DNA of 64,000 nt from positions 310,001 to 374,000 of the forward strand of contig NZ_AMRN01000001.1 of NCBI RefSeq assembly GCF_000300275.1. Direction: 5' to 3'. The notes under the pieces are model-generated. The model worked only from the letters and a program-made list of their open reading frames with translations. It was not told the DNA's origin and searched no databases. Positions within the stretch are counted from its first letter, which is position 1; each line of letters opens with the position of its first letter. Origin of the DNA: Thalassospira profundimaris WP0211 (GTDB taxonomy: Bacteria; Pseudomonadota; Alphaproteobacteria; Rhodospirillales; Thalassospiraceae). A program made the position numbers and the translations under genes. Below, piece by piece: positions 1 through 9,057 of this stretch.

Positions 1-1654
1 CGTTCGGGCGCATGATATCAAGGTCGGAACTGATCGGATTGGCCAGATACAGACCGTCTTTCAGTTCACCAAACAGCTTGGCCCAACGCGAGTCGGTAAA
101 GGACCAGGTCACGGTTTCATAAAGACCGCGCGATGCCAGAACCCGACGGGTCAGGCCAACACGTTTCTGGAACGGCGACAAAGCCGGAACTGGCAGACTG
201 GTTTCACGCTCCAGCGGGACTGTCGGGATTTTGTCATAACCGACAATGCGCAGCACTTCCTCGACCAGATCGGCTTCACCGATGATGTCCGGGCGCCAGG
301 TCGGTGCGACGGCGTTAATAACCGGTGCAGAACCGCTAACCTCGAAGCCCAGCGATTTCAGGATTTCAATCGCACGGTCTGCTTCAACGGCAACGCCGCC
401 CAGCTCACGAATACGATCAATGCGCAGATCAAAGGCGTTGCGCGGATTTGGTACTTCGCCCGCCTTGACGACATGGGATACTTCACCCCCGCAGATCTCG
501 GTGATCAGATGGGTTGCAACTTCCATGCCCCAGGCAACCGACTGCGGGTCAACGCCACGCTCAAACCGATAGCGTGCATCGGAATTGATCTGAAGCTTAC
601 GACCGGTCTTGGCAATGCTGATCGGATCGAACAGCGCGCATTCGACAAACACATTGGTCGTTTCTTCAAGGCAGCCAGTTTCTTCGCCACCGATGATACC
701 ACCAATGCCCAATGCCTTTGCCTGATCGGCAATCACCACCATGGAATCGGAAAGCTCGTATTCCTTGTTATCAAGGGCTGCGATCTTTTCGCCATTGCTC
801 GCGTAACGCACATTGATGTCGCCCGACAGTTTGTCGGCATCAAACACATGCAGCGGACGACCAAGGTCATGGGTAACAAGGTTGGTGATATCCACCAGAG
901 CGGAAATCGGACGCAGCCCGATGGCTTCCAGACGGGCTTTCAGCCATTCCGGGCTTTCGGCGTTTTTCACACCACGGATGTAACGGCCATAGAAAGCCGG
1001 AACGGCATTGTTGGCAGCAATATCGCCGCTAATCGTAACGCCAATCGGGCTGTCAAACGCACCATTAATCGGCTCTTGGCGCGGATCGGCCTTAAGCGTT
1101 CCGATGCCCGCAGCCGCCAGATCGCGGGCGATCCCGCGGATACCGGTACAATCCGGGCGGTTCGGCGTCAGGCCGATTTCAAGGATCGGATCATCCGCAC
1201 CAAGGACAGACGCAACCGGCGCACCGATTTCGGCATCTTCAGGCAGTTCGATGATGCCGTCATGGTCTTCACCAAGGCAGAGCTCACGGGTGGAGCACAT
1301 CATGCCCTGGCTTTCGACGCCACGGATCTTGCCCGGCTTCAGTTTTGAGCCATCAATCGGAATGATCGCGCCCGGCTGTGCCAATGCGACCTTAAGTCCG
1401 GTACGGGCATTCGGCGCACCACAAACGACCTGAATGATTTTTTCGCCGGTATTAACCCGGCAAAGCTTCAGGCGGTCAGCATCGGGATGCTGGCCGGCTT
1501 CTTCAATGTGGGCGACACGGATGTCGGCAAGGGCTGCCGCGCGGTCGGTCACGCCTTCGATTTCAAGACCGATATCGGTCAGTTTTTCTGCAACCACCTC
1601 AATCGACGCATCGGTATCAAGGTGCTGTTTCAGCCAATTCAGTGTGAATTTCAT
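1..1654 (-). CDS. pheT: Phenylalanyl-tRNA synthetase beta subunit, 3' part outside the window
   Basis: Beta subunit of the (alpha-beta)2 phenylalanyl-tRNA synthetase, which charges tRNA-Phe in the cytoplasm. The minus strand reads open from the ATG at 1652-1654 (MKFTLNWLKQHLD) to the window edge, about 551 of the usual ~800 residues. The N-terminal part carries the OB-fold tRNA-binding domain (ADRLKLCRVNTG, IRGVESQGMMCS) and then the B3/B4 editing and B5 regions (RPISALVDITN, DARYRFERGVDP). Only 4 nt separate it from the pheS stop, so the two are co-transcribed and probably translationally coupled; the purine-rich AAGGGG near the pheS stop is its likely ribosome binding site. The C-terminal anticodon-binding domain lies outside the window. 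Confidence 0.97.
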   Translation of the reverse strand, partial: MKFTLNWLKQHLDTDASIEVVAEKLTDIGLEIEGVTDRAAALADIRVAHIEEAGQHPDADRLKLCRVNTGEKIIQVVCGAPNARTGLKVALAQPGAIIPIDGSKLKPGKIRGVESQGMMCSTRELCLGEDHDGIIELPEDAEIGAPVASVLGADDPILEIGLTPNRPDCTGIRGIARDLAAAGIGTLKADPRQEPINGAFDSPIGVTISGDIAANNAVPAFYGRYIRGVKNAESPEWLKARLEAIGLRPISALVDITNLVTHDLGRPLHVFDADKLSGDINVRYASNGEKIAALDNKEYELSDSMVVIADQAKALGIGGIIGGEETGCLEETTNVFVECALFDPISIAKTGRKLQINSDARYRFERGVDPQSVAWGMEVATHLITEICGGEVSHVVKAGEVPNPRNAFDLRIDRIRELGGVAVEADRAIEILKSLGFEVSGSAPVINAVAPTWRPDIIGEADLVEEVLRIVGYDKIPTVPLERETSLPVPALSPFQKRVGLTRRVLASRGLYETVTWSFTDSRWAKLFGELKDGLYLANPISSDLDIMRPN

Positions 1655-1658
1655 AATC

Positions 1659-2729
1659 TCAGCCCCTTACCATGTTCGGTACATCCAGCGGCACGAAACC
1701 ATAATGTTTCAGCCAGCGCAGATCGGTATCGAAGAAGGTGCGAAGATCGGGAATGCCGTATTTCAGCATGGCGATACGTTCGATCCCCATACCAAAGGCA
1801 AAGCCCTGATATTCTTCGGGATCAAGGCCACAGGCGCTCAGCACGCGCGGATGAACCATGCCGCAGCCAAGAATCTCCAGCCAGTCGTCGCCTTCACCAA
1901 TTTTCAGCTCCCCACCCTTGCGCGAACAACCGATATCCATTTCGGCACTCGGCTCGGTGAACGGGAAGAAGCTTGGACGATAGCGGACCGGCACATCATC
2001 AAGTTCGAAATAGGTTTTGACGAACTCAAGCAGACAGCCCTTGAGGTGACCCATATGTGTCTTCTTGTCGATCACCAGACCTTCGACCTGATGGAACATC
2101 GGCGTGTGGGTCATGTCGCTGTCAGAGCGATAGGTACGACCCGGCGCAATGATGCGGATCGGCGGGGTTTTGGACTGCATGGTCCGGATCTGCACCGGCG
2201 AGGTATGGGTGCGCAGCACGAGGCGCGAACCATCGTCCTGTTCGGGCAGATAGAAGGTGTCCTGCATTTCACGCGCGGGGTGTTCCGGCGGAATGTTCAG
2301 TGCGGTAAAGTTATGGAAGTCGTCTTCAACATCCGGGCCTTCGGCCAGGGCAAAGCCCATTTCGCCAAAGATCGAAACGATTTCATCAATCGTCTGGCTG
2401 ATCGGGTGAATGCGGCCTGCGGTTTCATCCGGACGCGAGGACAGGGTGACGTCAATCCGCTCGCCCGACAGACGCGCCTCGAGGGCAGCATCCTCAAGGG
2501 CAGTTTTACGGGTTTCGATTGCGCCAGCGACCTGGTCCTTGACGGCATTAAGCGTCTGACCAAATTCACGACGCTGGTCAGGGTCCATCTTGCCAAGGTT
2601 TTTCATCAGGCCGGTAATGCGGCCTTTCTTGCCAAGGGCGCTGATGCGGACGTCTTCAAGCGCGGTCAGATCCGCTGCCTTTTCGACTTCCGCCAGAACC
2701 TCTTCGCGCAATGCTTCGATGTTTTCCAT
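1659..2729 (-). CDS. pheS: Phenylalanyl-tRNA synthetase alpha subunit
   Basis: Catalytic alpha subunit of phenylalanyl-tRNA synthetase (class II). It is 356 residues, close to the usual ~340. The first ~90 residues are the coiled-coil tRNA-binding arm ([21 protein letters not shown]). The catalytic core follows, with motif 2 ([21 protein letters not shown]) and motif 3 ([21 protein letters not shown]) in order. It lies directly before pheT and downstream of rpmI-rplT, the order common in many bacteria. A terminator-like hairpin between rplT and pheS suggests expression can be tuned separately from the ribosomal proteins. Confidence 0.98.
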   Translation of the reverse strand: MENIEALREEVLAEVEKAADLTALEDVRISALGKKGRITGLMKNLGKMDPDQRREFGQTLNAVKDQVAGAIETRKTALEDAALEARLSGERIDVTLSSRPDETAGRIHPISQTIDEIVSIFGEMGFALAEGPDVEDDFHNFTALNIPPEHPAREMQDTFYLPEQDDGSRLVLRTHTSPVQIRTMQSKTPPIRIIAPGRTYRSDSDMTHTPMFHQVEGLVIDKKTHMGHLKGCLLEFVKTYFELDDVPVRYRPSFFPFTEPSAEMDIGCSRKGGELKIGEGDDWLEILGCGMVHPRVLSACGLDPEEYQGFAFGMGIERIAMLKYGIPDLRTFFDTDLRWLKHYGFVPLDVPNMVRG

Positions 2730-2764
2730 AACTTCCGACGCTTTGGCTTGGGTTTAAAAATCAC

Positions 2765-2797
2765 AAAAAGAAAAGGGACGGCCAATATGGCCGCCCC
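2765..2797 (-). terminator. Terminator/attenuator between rplT and pheS
   Basis: On the minus strand a 9-bp stem (GGGGCGGCC with GGCCGTCCC, one G-U pair, loop ATATT) is followed by CCCTTTTCTTTTT. It ends the rpmI-rplT transcript, or partly attenuates read-through into pheST. A second inverted repeat, AAACCTTT-TTAC-AAAGGTTT (2823-2842), lies just after the rplT stop. No Phe-rich leader peptide was seen. Confidence 0.7.
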
Positions 2798-2843
2798 TGA
2801 TCAAATCAGGCAAGTGCCGATGAAACCTTTTTACAAAGGTTTA

Positions 2844-3200
2844 TCAGTCCAGTGCAGCCTGCGCCTGGGTGACCAGAGCTTTGAAAGCTTCCGGCTCACG
2901 CACTGCGATGTCGGCAAGAACCTTACGGTCCAGTTCAACACCAGCCTTTTTCAGGCCATTCATGAACTGGGAATAGCTCAGACCGTTCTCACGTGCGCCA
3001 GCGTTGATACGCTGAATCCAGAGCGAGCGGAACTGGCGTTTCTTAACGCGACGATCGCGGTATGCATACTGCAGACCTTTTTCCACAGCCTGAACGGCGG
3101 TGCGGAAAGTATTGTTGCGGCGACCGCGGTAACCCTTGGCAGCCTTAATAACCTTGCGGTGACGAGCGTGTGAAGACACGCCCCCTTTTACACGAGCCAT
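2844..3200 (-). CDS. rplT: 50S ribosomal protein L20
   Basis: Ribosomal protein L20, an early 23S rRNA binder in large-subunit assembly and the translational repressor of its own operon in enterobacteria and Bacillus. It has 118 residues, the normal length, with the hallmark start [17 protein letters not shown], the basic N-terminal extension ([14 protein letters not shown]) and the conserved [11 protein letters not shown]. It follows rpmI by 17 nt and shares its transcript. infC, which usually heads this operon, is about 1.7 kb upstream and separated by other genes. Confidence 0.99.
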   Translation of the reverse strand: MARVKGGVSSHARHRKVIKAAKGYRGRRNNTFRTAVQAVEKGLQYAYRDRRVKKRQFRSLWIQRINAGARENGLSYSQFMNGLKKAGVELDRKVLADIAVREPEAFKALVTQAQAALD

Positions 3201-3217
3201 TTAACTCTCCTTCAACC

Positions 3218-3415
3218 TTAACCGTACGGCAGGAATTTTTTGACGATGCGGGCATCTGCGTCACAGAGGATCTCCGTGCCACGTGCCTGGCGCTTCATCT
3301 TGGTCGGTTTCGCAGTCAGAAGGTGGCGCTTGTTTGCCACGTTGTGACGGACTTTTCCGCTGGCGGTCAGGCGAAAGCGTTTTTTCGCACTCGCTTTGGT
3401 CTTCATCTTGGGCAT
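3218..3415 (-). CDS. rpmI: 50S ribosomal protein L35
   Basis: Ribosomal protein L35, 65 residues, highly basic, with the signature MPKMKTKASAKKRFRLTASG. I chose the ATG at 3413-3415 because it gives the family N-terminus; a longer reading starting at 3469 adds 18 residues with no family resemblance. CAAGGATAG just upstream supplies the ribosome binding site. It is first in the rpmI-rplT pair; the promoter should lie in 3416-3668, shared with the divergent AEC transporter. Confidence 0.98.
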   Translation of the reverse strand: MPKMKTKASAKKRFRLTASGKVRHNVANKRHLLTAKPTKMKRQARGTEILCDADARIVKKFLPYG

Positions 3416-3668
3416 TTTTCTATCCTTGCAAAAGCAATGAAAACGAAATCCCCTACGGCGGCTGGGCATGCCCTGAAGGATCTATATAAACCTTCCAGCC
3501 TCACCACCTGTTTTGGGGACGGGTGGTTATAGACTCCGACTTTACCTTTTTCAAGGGCCAATTCAGCCCTTTCCCCTTGCTTTTTGGGACATTGAGCCGC
3601 CATTGTGCGCAGGCACCACTTTTTCAGACCTAATCCATCATCGCGCATTTTGCCATCTGACTGATCAC

Positions 3669-4619
3669 ATGTCGCAAATCACATCAATCATTTTGCCATT
3701 CTTTGCACTGATCGGCCTTGGCTGGATTGGCGGCAAGTTCAAGATCGTATCACCCGACGGGATGCGCGGCATCAACGGGTTTGTGTTCTATTTTGCGCTG
3801 CCCGCCCTGTTGTTCAAGGCACTTGCAACCCGAAGCCCGTCAGAGATTTGGCAGCCTGACATCATCCTCGCCTATGGCGGTGGTACTCTTGTGGTTTATG
3901 GCATTTCGCGGCTCATCGCCTCGCGCGTGTTCCATCTTGATCCGGCCAGCCAGACGCTGTTTTCCTTTGCCGGAACCATGGGCAATGTCGGCTTCATGGG
4001 GCTTCCGCTTATCATCGGGCTGCTTGGCCCACTGGCGACTGTGCCGCTGATCGTCGCGCTTGCAGTTGATTTGATTGTGATGCTGCCGCTCTCCCTTTTG
4101 TTGCTGGAAGGGACAAAGCACGCAAAGGGCAGCCATCCTACAGGCAAGATCATCACAGGCACCCTGACGAACCCGGTTGTACTTGCAATTATCATCGGCG
4201 TGCTTGCAAGTTTGCTTGATCTGGATTGGCCCGACGGCGTTGATTACTTGCTGGATTTGTTGGGGCAAAGTGCAGGCCCGGCGGCATTGTTTGCCATTGG
4301 CGTTGCGCTGGTTGGGCGACCGATTGCCGAAAAGCGCGCCGAACTTGCCACCATGTCGGTTGCCAAACTGATTGTGCATCCCATTGCAGTATTTATCGGG
4401 TTTTGGATTGTTGGCTCAGCAAGCGGGCTTGAAACAAAGGCCGTCTTGTTACTGGCAGCCCTTCCGACAGCGGGAAATGTGTTCGTAATAGCAACGACCT
4501 ATGACCGCTATATCGTGCGCAGTTCCTCGATCGTGCTGGTGACCACCGCACTTGGCGTTTTCAGCTTTTCCATCTTCTCGGTCTATATTGAGACGATTGT
4601 CGGGTGGCTTGGCCAGTAA
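3669..4619 (+). CDS. AEC (auxin efflux carrier) family transporter
   Basis: Inner-membrane permease of the AEC family, which includes plant auxin exporters and bacterial malonate/malate carriers; the substrate cannot be told from sequence. It has 316 residues with about ten hydrophobic segments in two halves of five. The first is LPFFALIGLGWIGGKF near residue 8, and the family motif GTMGNVGFMGLP lies mid-protein. The start MSQITSI was chosen because the first membrane helix begins right after it; the upstream extension is unlike the family. It runs opposite to its neighbours and splits the usual infC-rpmI-rplT group. Confidence 0.88.
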   Translation: MSQITSIILPFFALIGLGWIGGKFKIVSPDGMRGINGFVFYFALPALLFKALATRSPSEIWQPDIILAYGGGTLVVYGISRLIASRVFHLDPASQTLFSFAGTMGNVGFMGLPLIIGLLGPLATVPLIVALAVDLIVMLPLSLLLLEGTKHAKGSHPTGKIITGTLTNPVVLAIIIGVLASLLDLDWPDGVDYLLDLLGQSAGPAALFAIGVALVGRPIAEKRAELATMSVAKLIVHPIAVFIGFWIVGSASGLETKAVLLLAALPTAGNVFVIATTYDRYIVRSSSIVLVTTALGVFSFSIFSVYIETIVGWLGQ

Positions 4620-4683
4620 AAGGTTCAGAGCAGCCTAAGATCAGACAGAATGGCCGAAAACATCATGAGGCTTCAGGCAACGG

Positions 4684-5088
4684 TCAGATAGCGGTCTTGA
4701 TGGTATGTGCCCGACCGATCCATTTTTCGATTCGGCTCATAAGCTTTTCACGATTGATCGGTTTCAGGACGAAATCATTGCCGCCGGCGGCAACACCACC
4801 CCGCAGGTCTTCTTCACCCTGACGCGCAGTAACATAAATGATTGCACAAGCCAGATCGGGAAACTGGGTCCGAACATTGATCGCGGTCTCGAACCCGTTC
4901 ATGTCAGGCATCATGATATCCATCAGGATGATGCGCGGACGTTTGGTCTTGAGAAGTTTAAGAAGATCCTTGCCAGAGGAAACACCCTGAAACGTGAACC
5001 CGCCGCTTTCGACGATTCGTTTCAGAAGAACCAGACTTTTGGGGTCATCATCGACGCCCACGATCAAAAGATCATTTCCGACTGGCAT
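4684..5088 (-). CDS. Stand-alone response regulator receiver protein
   Basis: A single CheY-like receiver domain, 134 residues, with no output domain. The acidic pair is D13/D14 (GVDDDP), the phospho-acceptor D57 (LMDIMMPDMNG), the switch threonine T87 (YVTARQ) and the lysine K109 (LKPI), so it should be phosphorylated. GGGAATGCC before the ATG is the ribosome binding site. No histidine kinase is adjacent, so partner and output are unknown. It follows infC on the same strand, but the infC terminator sits between them. Confidence 0.93.
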   Translation of the reverse strand: MPVGNDLLIVGVDDDPKSLVLLKRIVESGGFTFQGVSSGKDLLKLLKTKRPRIILMDIMMPDMNGFETAINVRTQFPDLACAIIYVTARQGEEDLRGGVAAGGNDFVLKPINREKLMSRIEKWIGRAHTIKTAI

Positions 5089-5124
5089 GGCATTCCCTCT
5101 TTGGCTTGAACCTTGGGGTATAAG

Positions 5125-5150
5125 GCAAAACGCCGCGTCTTAACGCGGCG
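5125..5150 (-). terminator. infC terminator with the infC stop codon in its loop
   Basis: On the minus strand CGCCGCG-TTAAGA-CGCGGCG is a perfect 7-bp stem followed by TTTTGCC. The infC stop codon TAA lies in the 6-nt loop and the last codons (GCG CCG CGT) form the ascending arm. Ribosomes terminating at infC would therefore sit on the hairpin. Confidence 0.75.
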
Positions 5151-5676
5151 CCAGTACCATAATCATAACACGGCCTTCCATCTTTGGCATCATCTCCGGT
5201 TTTGCGAGGTCCTCAAGGTCCCCCGAAAAACGCTGAAGCATGCCAAGACCGAGGTCCTGGTGAGCCATCTCACGTCCACGGAAACGCAACGTGACTTTCA
5301 CCTTGTCTCCACCGCCAAGAAACTTCTGCGCAGCACGCAGTTTGACGTTGTAGTCATGGATATCGATGTTCGGACGGAGTTTGATCTCCTTGACCTCGAT
5401 AACCTTCTGTTTCTTTTTGGCCTCGTTCTGCTTCTTGCTTTGTTCGTATTTGAACTTGCCGTAATCAATCAGCTTGCAAACTGGCGGCTCGGCATTCGGA
5501 GCGACTTCGACAAGATCAAGTCCAGCTTCCGCTGCCATTTCAATGCCTTCACGCACCGTCATCGGGTCGGACATGTTGCCTTCAGAGTCAACAACACAGA
5601 TGGAACGGGCTTTGATATCCTCATTGACGCGCGGACCTTCCTTGGTCGGCTGCATCGGTTTGCGTGGTCGTGCTAT
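5140..5676 (-). CDS. infC: Translation initiation factor IF-3, ATA start
   Basis: IF-3 binds the 30S subunit, prevents premature 50S joining and rejects non-canonical start codons. The protein has IF3-N ([16 protein letters not shown] to the [11 protein letters not shown] linker) and IF3-C ([26 protein letters not shown]) domains. I place the start at ATA (5674-5676): AGGAG lies exactly 7 nt upstream, giving [18 protein letters not shown] and 178 residues, a typical length. The first in-frame ATG after it (5655) has no Shine-Dalgarno, and the ATG at 5730 adds 18 residues unlike the family. Rare start codons allow IF-3 autoregulation in other bacteria (AUU in E. coli); the same here is inference. 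Confidence 0.96.
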   Translation of the reverse strand: MARPRKPMQPTKEGPRVNEDIKARSICVVDSEGNMSDPMTVREGIEMAAEAGLDLVEVAPNAEPPVCKLIDYGKFKYEQSKKQNEAKKKQKVIEVKEIKLRPNIDIHDYNVKLRAAQKFLGGGDKVKVTLRFRGREMAHQDLGLGMLQRFSGDLEDLAKPEMMPKMEGRVMIMVLAPR

Positions 5677-5877
5677 GGATAATCTCCTATGGTCATCAAA
5701 CAAATCGGTTAGAAACAGAAAAACACGCAAGGACGTTCAGGGATGTTTTCCTTGAAACCTGACCTAGCATATCCACGTGCGTTCAGAAAGCAATGATTTT
5801 AGGCAATTACAGCGCCCTCAAAGCGCCATTTTCCGCGCCTTTGTCCGAGATCGCCAAATCAGACAAATCCTGCGATC

Positions 5878-6912
5878 CTAGTCGGTGAGATCAAGACGTT
5901 CACGAATGACATCCATCACCCGGTTTACCGTCAATTCTCGCAGATCACTCTCGCGTATAACGCTGACTGCATTCGGAGCGTGCCCACGGGGTGCGCAGCG
6001 CTTTGGATCGGACTCACGTGAAAACAAAACCACTGATGGCGCTCCGGCCGCCGCTGCAATATGCATTGGACCGGTATCATTGCCGATCGCCAGAACCGAA
6101 CGCGCTGCAAGCGATGCAATATCAAGAAACCCTGTACGCCCCATCAGATTGCGTGCCTTGGGGCACATCTGATCAATCCGGTTCAGAACATCTGCTTCAC
6201 TATCGGTTCCGATCAGAACCGGGGTCAACCGATAGTCTGCCAGTTTCTTGGCAAGAAGACCAAACCGCTCAGCCGGCCAGCGTTTTGCAGGACGGTGTGG
6301 CGCCCCGCCAGGACAGATCAGGACAAACGGGCTTCGAATGCCAAAGCGGTCTAGGTCTATATCGGGCCCTGAAATGTATGGTGCTGGAACATCCTTGATA
6401 CCGGCATCAGCGAGCTGGTCCGCATGTCGATCAATCGTATGCATATTTGAGCGCTCAGGATTGGCATGCGGATGCGAGCACCCACGCGCAATCCCTGACC
6501 ATTCCGGCTTGAGTCCCGGCCAAAACAGTTTATAATAAAAGCCGGTCCGGTCGGACGTCTGCAGATCATAAACCCGGTCAAAATTACCGTTCCGAAGAAA
6601 ACGTCGCAGCGCCAAGACTTCACGCACTTGAATCAGTTTTGGGCGACGGTCGATAGCGATCGAATCAAAAAACCCGCTGGCCTTCATCAGATCAACATAA
6701 GGCCGCGTGGTCAGCACCGTGATATGCGCATCTGGATGGGCGGCACGGATGGCCGCAAACGGTCCCATCGCCAAGACAACGTCGCCAAGCGCAGAGAGTT
6801 TGATAACAAGGATGCGCTCTTGTCTTGGATCCTCTGCCGTCACGATATGATCATTGCGAATATCAGGATTCTGGAAAGCTACCGGCGAACTTTCCGCTTG
6901 TTTGTGGGTCAT
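5878..6912 (-). CDS. Glycosyltransferase family 9 (heptosyltransferase-like)
   Basis: A GT-B enzyme of the ADP-heptose:LPS heptosyltransferase family, expected to act on lipopolysaccharide core at the cytoplasmic face of the inner membrane. It has 344 residues. Family motifs are ILVIKLSALGDVVLAMGP near residue 33, DLQTSDRTGFYYKLFWPG mid-protein and GNDTGPMHIAAAAGAP near the C-terminus, the donor-binding segment. The first ~30 residues are not conserved. Its start overlaps the stop of the GT4 gene by 4 nt (ATGA), so the two are co-translated. Donor and acceptor cannot be assigned. Confidence 0.9.
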   Translation of the reverse strand: MTHKQAESSPVAFQNPDIRNDHIVTAEDPRQERILVIKLSALGDVVLAMGPFAAIRAAHPDAHITVLTTRPYVDLMKASGFFDSIAIDRRPKLIQVREVLALRRFLRNGNFDRVYDLQTSDRTGFYYKLFWPGLKPEWSGIARGCSHPHANPERSNMHTIDRHADQLADAGIKDVPAPYISGPDIDLDRFGIRSPFVLICPGGAPHRPAKRWPAERFGLLAKKLADYRLTPVLIGTDSEADVLNRIDQMCPKARNLMGRTGFLDIASLAARSVLAIGNDTGPMHIAAAAGAPSVVLFSRESDPKRCAPRGHAPNAVSVIRESDLRELTVNRVMDVIRERLDLTD

Positions 6913-8141
6913 GCGGCGTTCCTGATCACGCGTTTTAGTGCCTTGGCATAGACATTCAAGGTCCGCTCCGCCATTTGTTCCAGAGAGTATTCTGCAATAA
7001 CATGGTCCCGCCCCTTGGCAGCGAGCTTGGCACGTTTTTCAGGCGTCAGACTCAAAACTTGAACGAGCGCACGCGAAAGCTGATCAACTTCCCCCGGACT
7101 TACCAGCCAACCGGTTTCACCGGGCAATACCGTTTCCATTGCACCGCCATGTGCGGTCGAAACGACCGGGCGTCCCATAGCTTGTGCCTCGGACGGCACC
7201 CTGCCAAATGCTTCTGGATCAATAGACGGACACGCGACGACATCTGCCAACATATATGCAGCAGGCATGTCGTTGCAGTGATCAACAATATGCACGATAT
7301 CCACGAGCCCTAATGATCGCGTAAGCTGCATTAGCTCATCACGATATGCAGTGCGACCCTGATCAGACCCGACAATCAGACAACGCACTTTGCGGTGCCC
7401 AAGTATTTCAAGAACTGCGGGCAATGAACGGATCAAAAAGGTTTGCCCTTTCCAGCGAGTCAATCGTCCGGGCATTAGAATGACGAATTCTTCGCCATCC
7501 AGTCGCCATTGGTTGGAAAGCGCAATCAGGCGTTCCTGACTGACATTTTCCGGATTGAACAAATCCACATTCGTCCCACGCGGTACGATATTGAGGCGAT
7601 CCGGATCGACCTTATAATATTTGTTGATGTGATTGGCGATGTGCTTGGAAATCGCAATCACCTGATCACCCATGGTCATGATCGCGTTGTAGCGACGCTT
7701 GAACGGGTTGTTGTATCCGGAATAGGTGCCGTGGAACGTCGTCACAAACGGAATGCCGGTCTTGCGCGCCGCAAAATACGCACTCCAGGCCGGCGCACGT
7801 GAACGGGCGTGAATGATATCGACACCCTCTTCACGGATCAACTTTACAAGCGCATCGATATTCTTGCGCATGGTCAGGATGTTCTTTGATTTAAGCGGCA
7901 GGGTGATGTGTTTGGCACCGAACCGATCCAGTTCGCGTTCGAGCCGACCGCCTTGGGATGCGACAAGCGCCTTGCCACCGCCATCGACAATAGCACGCGC
8001 GATATCAACTGTTCCACGCTCCACACCGCCGGCATCAAGTTCGGGAAGCACCTGTAAAATAACGGCAGGCCGATAGTCCCCACCTTGCACTTGGGGCTCT
8101 GATCGATAGACTGTTTCTGTCATTACTTCTGACGCGCTCAT
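6909..8141 (-). CDS. Glycosyltransferase family 4 (LPS/capsule type)
   Basis: A GT-B retaining glycosyltransferase of about 410 residues. It has the acceptor-domain motif PELDAGGVERGTVDIARA, the central HARSRAPAWSAYFAA, and the family 4 donor motif with the EX7E pair (EAFGRVPSE, then AMGRPVVSTAHGG). It probably adds a sugar to a lipid-linked glycan together with the downstream GT9 gene. I chose MSASEV (8139-8141) because TTGGAG lies just upstream; the ORF also has an ATG at 8189, but its product lacks family resemblance there and would overlap the divergent hydrolase gene. Confidence 0.9.
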   Translation of the reverse strand: MSASEVMTETVYRSEPQVQGGDYRPAVILQVLPELDAGGVERGTVDIARAIVDGGGKALVASQGGRLERELDRFGAKHITLPLKSKNILTMRKNIDALVKLIREEGVDIIHARSRAPAWSAYFAARKTGIPFVTTFHGTYSGYNNPFKRRYNAIMTMGDQVIAISKHIANHINKYYKVDPDRLNIVPRGTNVDLFNPENVSQERLIALSNQWRLDGEEFVILMPGRLTRWKGQTFLIRSLPAVLEILGHRKVRCLIVGSDQGRTAYRDELMQLTRSLGLVDIVHIVDHCNDMPAAYMLADVVACPSIDPEAFGRVPSEAQAMGRPVVSTAHGGAMETVLPGETGWLVSPGEVDQLSRALVQVLSLTPEKRAKLAAKGRDHVIAEYSLEQMAERTLNVYAKALKRVIRNAA

Positions 8142-8171
8142 GCAACTCCAACCATCAACACCCAAGGACAA

Positions 8172-8990
8172 ATGCCCCGGATGACCCATGACCTGCCAAC
8201 GCCACAGCCTGCAAAGCCCGAATATCTCAACCGTCCAGATGGCTTAAAAATCGCATACCATCACGTGCCGGGCAAGCCATCTGACGTACAGGTGCACAAT
8301 ACACCCGGTGTAATGTTCCTCGGCGGGTTCATGTCAGACATGACCGGCACCAAGGCAACCCACCTTGAGGCGCACTGCATTCGGCAGGGGGTGGCTTATA
8401 CCCGCTTTGATTACACTGGTCACGGACAATCGTCGGGCAAATTTGCCGACGGCACCATCGGTCAGTGGGCACGTGATGCCATTGCAGTTCTTGATGAAAT
8501 CACCTCTGGCCCGCAGATTCTTGTCGGTTCTTCGATGGGCGGCTGGATCATGCTTCTCGCAGCCCTCGTCCGACCGGAACGCATTGCCGGAATGGTTGGC
8601 ATTGCTGCTGCCCCCGACTTTACCGAAGACCTGATGTGGGCGCAGTTCAGCGAAGATCAGAAAAAGACCATTATGGATAAAGGCGCGCTGATCGAGCCAA
8701 CCGAATATGGCGATGATCCATACACGATCACCCGCGATCTGATTGAGGATGGCCGCAATCAGCTTTTATTGCGTAAACCGATTAACCTGAAATGCCCCGT
8801 CCGACTGGTTCAGGGCATGCAGGACCCGGATGTGCCGTGGCAAACAGCGATCCGCCTGACCGAAGCGCTGGTATCTGAGGATGTCCGCGTGGATTTGATC
8901 AAGACCGGTGATCATCGCCTTTCGGAGCCAGATCAGCTTAACGTGATCACCAAGCATATCGACGAAGTGATCGCAAAGACGGCGGGATAA
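8172..8990 (+). CDS. Alpha/beta hydrolase
   Basis: A soluble alpha/beta hydrolase of 272 residues, similar in layout to the ABHD10/acyl-protein thioesterase-like branch. The nucleophile elbow is GSSMG (serine 121), the acid is probably D218 (QGMQDPDVPW), the base is H248 (TGDHRL), and FLGGFMSDMTG forms the oxyanion strand. Ester or thioester hydrolysis follows from the family; the substrate is unknown. The start may be the ATG at 8172 (AAGGA 3 nt upstream) or at 8181. It is transcribed away from the GT4 gene, with only about 30 bp between the starts. Confidence 0.88.
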   Translation: MPRMTHDLPTPQPAKPEYLNRPDGLKIAYHHVPGKPSDVQVHNTPGVMFLGGFMSDMTGTKATHLEAHCIRQGVAYTRFDYTGHGQSSGKFADGTIGQWARDAIAVLDEITSGPQILVGSSMGGWIMLLAALVRPERIAGMVGIAAAPDFTEDLMWAQFSEDQKKTIMDKGALIEPTEYGDDPYTITRDLIEDGRNQLLLRKPINLKCPVRLVQGMQDPDVPWQTAIRLTEALVSEDVRVDLIKTGDHRLSEPDQLNVITKHIDEVIAKTAG

Positions 8991-9022
8991 TGCGTCGTCT
9001 CGCATAAATTACGTAAGGCGAT

Positions 9023-9057
9023 AGACGATCAGGCCAGAACGACCTGATCGTCTTTTA
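9023..9057 (+). terminator. Terminator of the alpha/beta hydrolase gene, overlapping the Rieske 3' end
   Basis: AGACGATCAGG (9023-9033) pairs perfectly with CCTGATCGTCT (9043-9053) and is followed by TTTATTT on the plus strand. The hairpin lies inside the last codons and stop of the convergent Rieske gene, so one sequence serves as coding end and terminator. Confidence 0.75.

Noticed and set aside
473-1348. 291-residue plus-strand ORF
   Set aside because: Antisense to pheT, which shows full domain motifs; the plus reading has no family signature.
1434-3173. 579-residue plus-strand ORF
   Set aside because: Antisense across pheS and rplT; it is only an open mirror frame of GC-rich codons.
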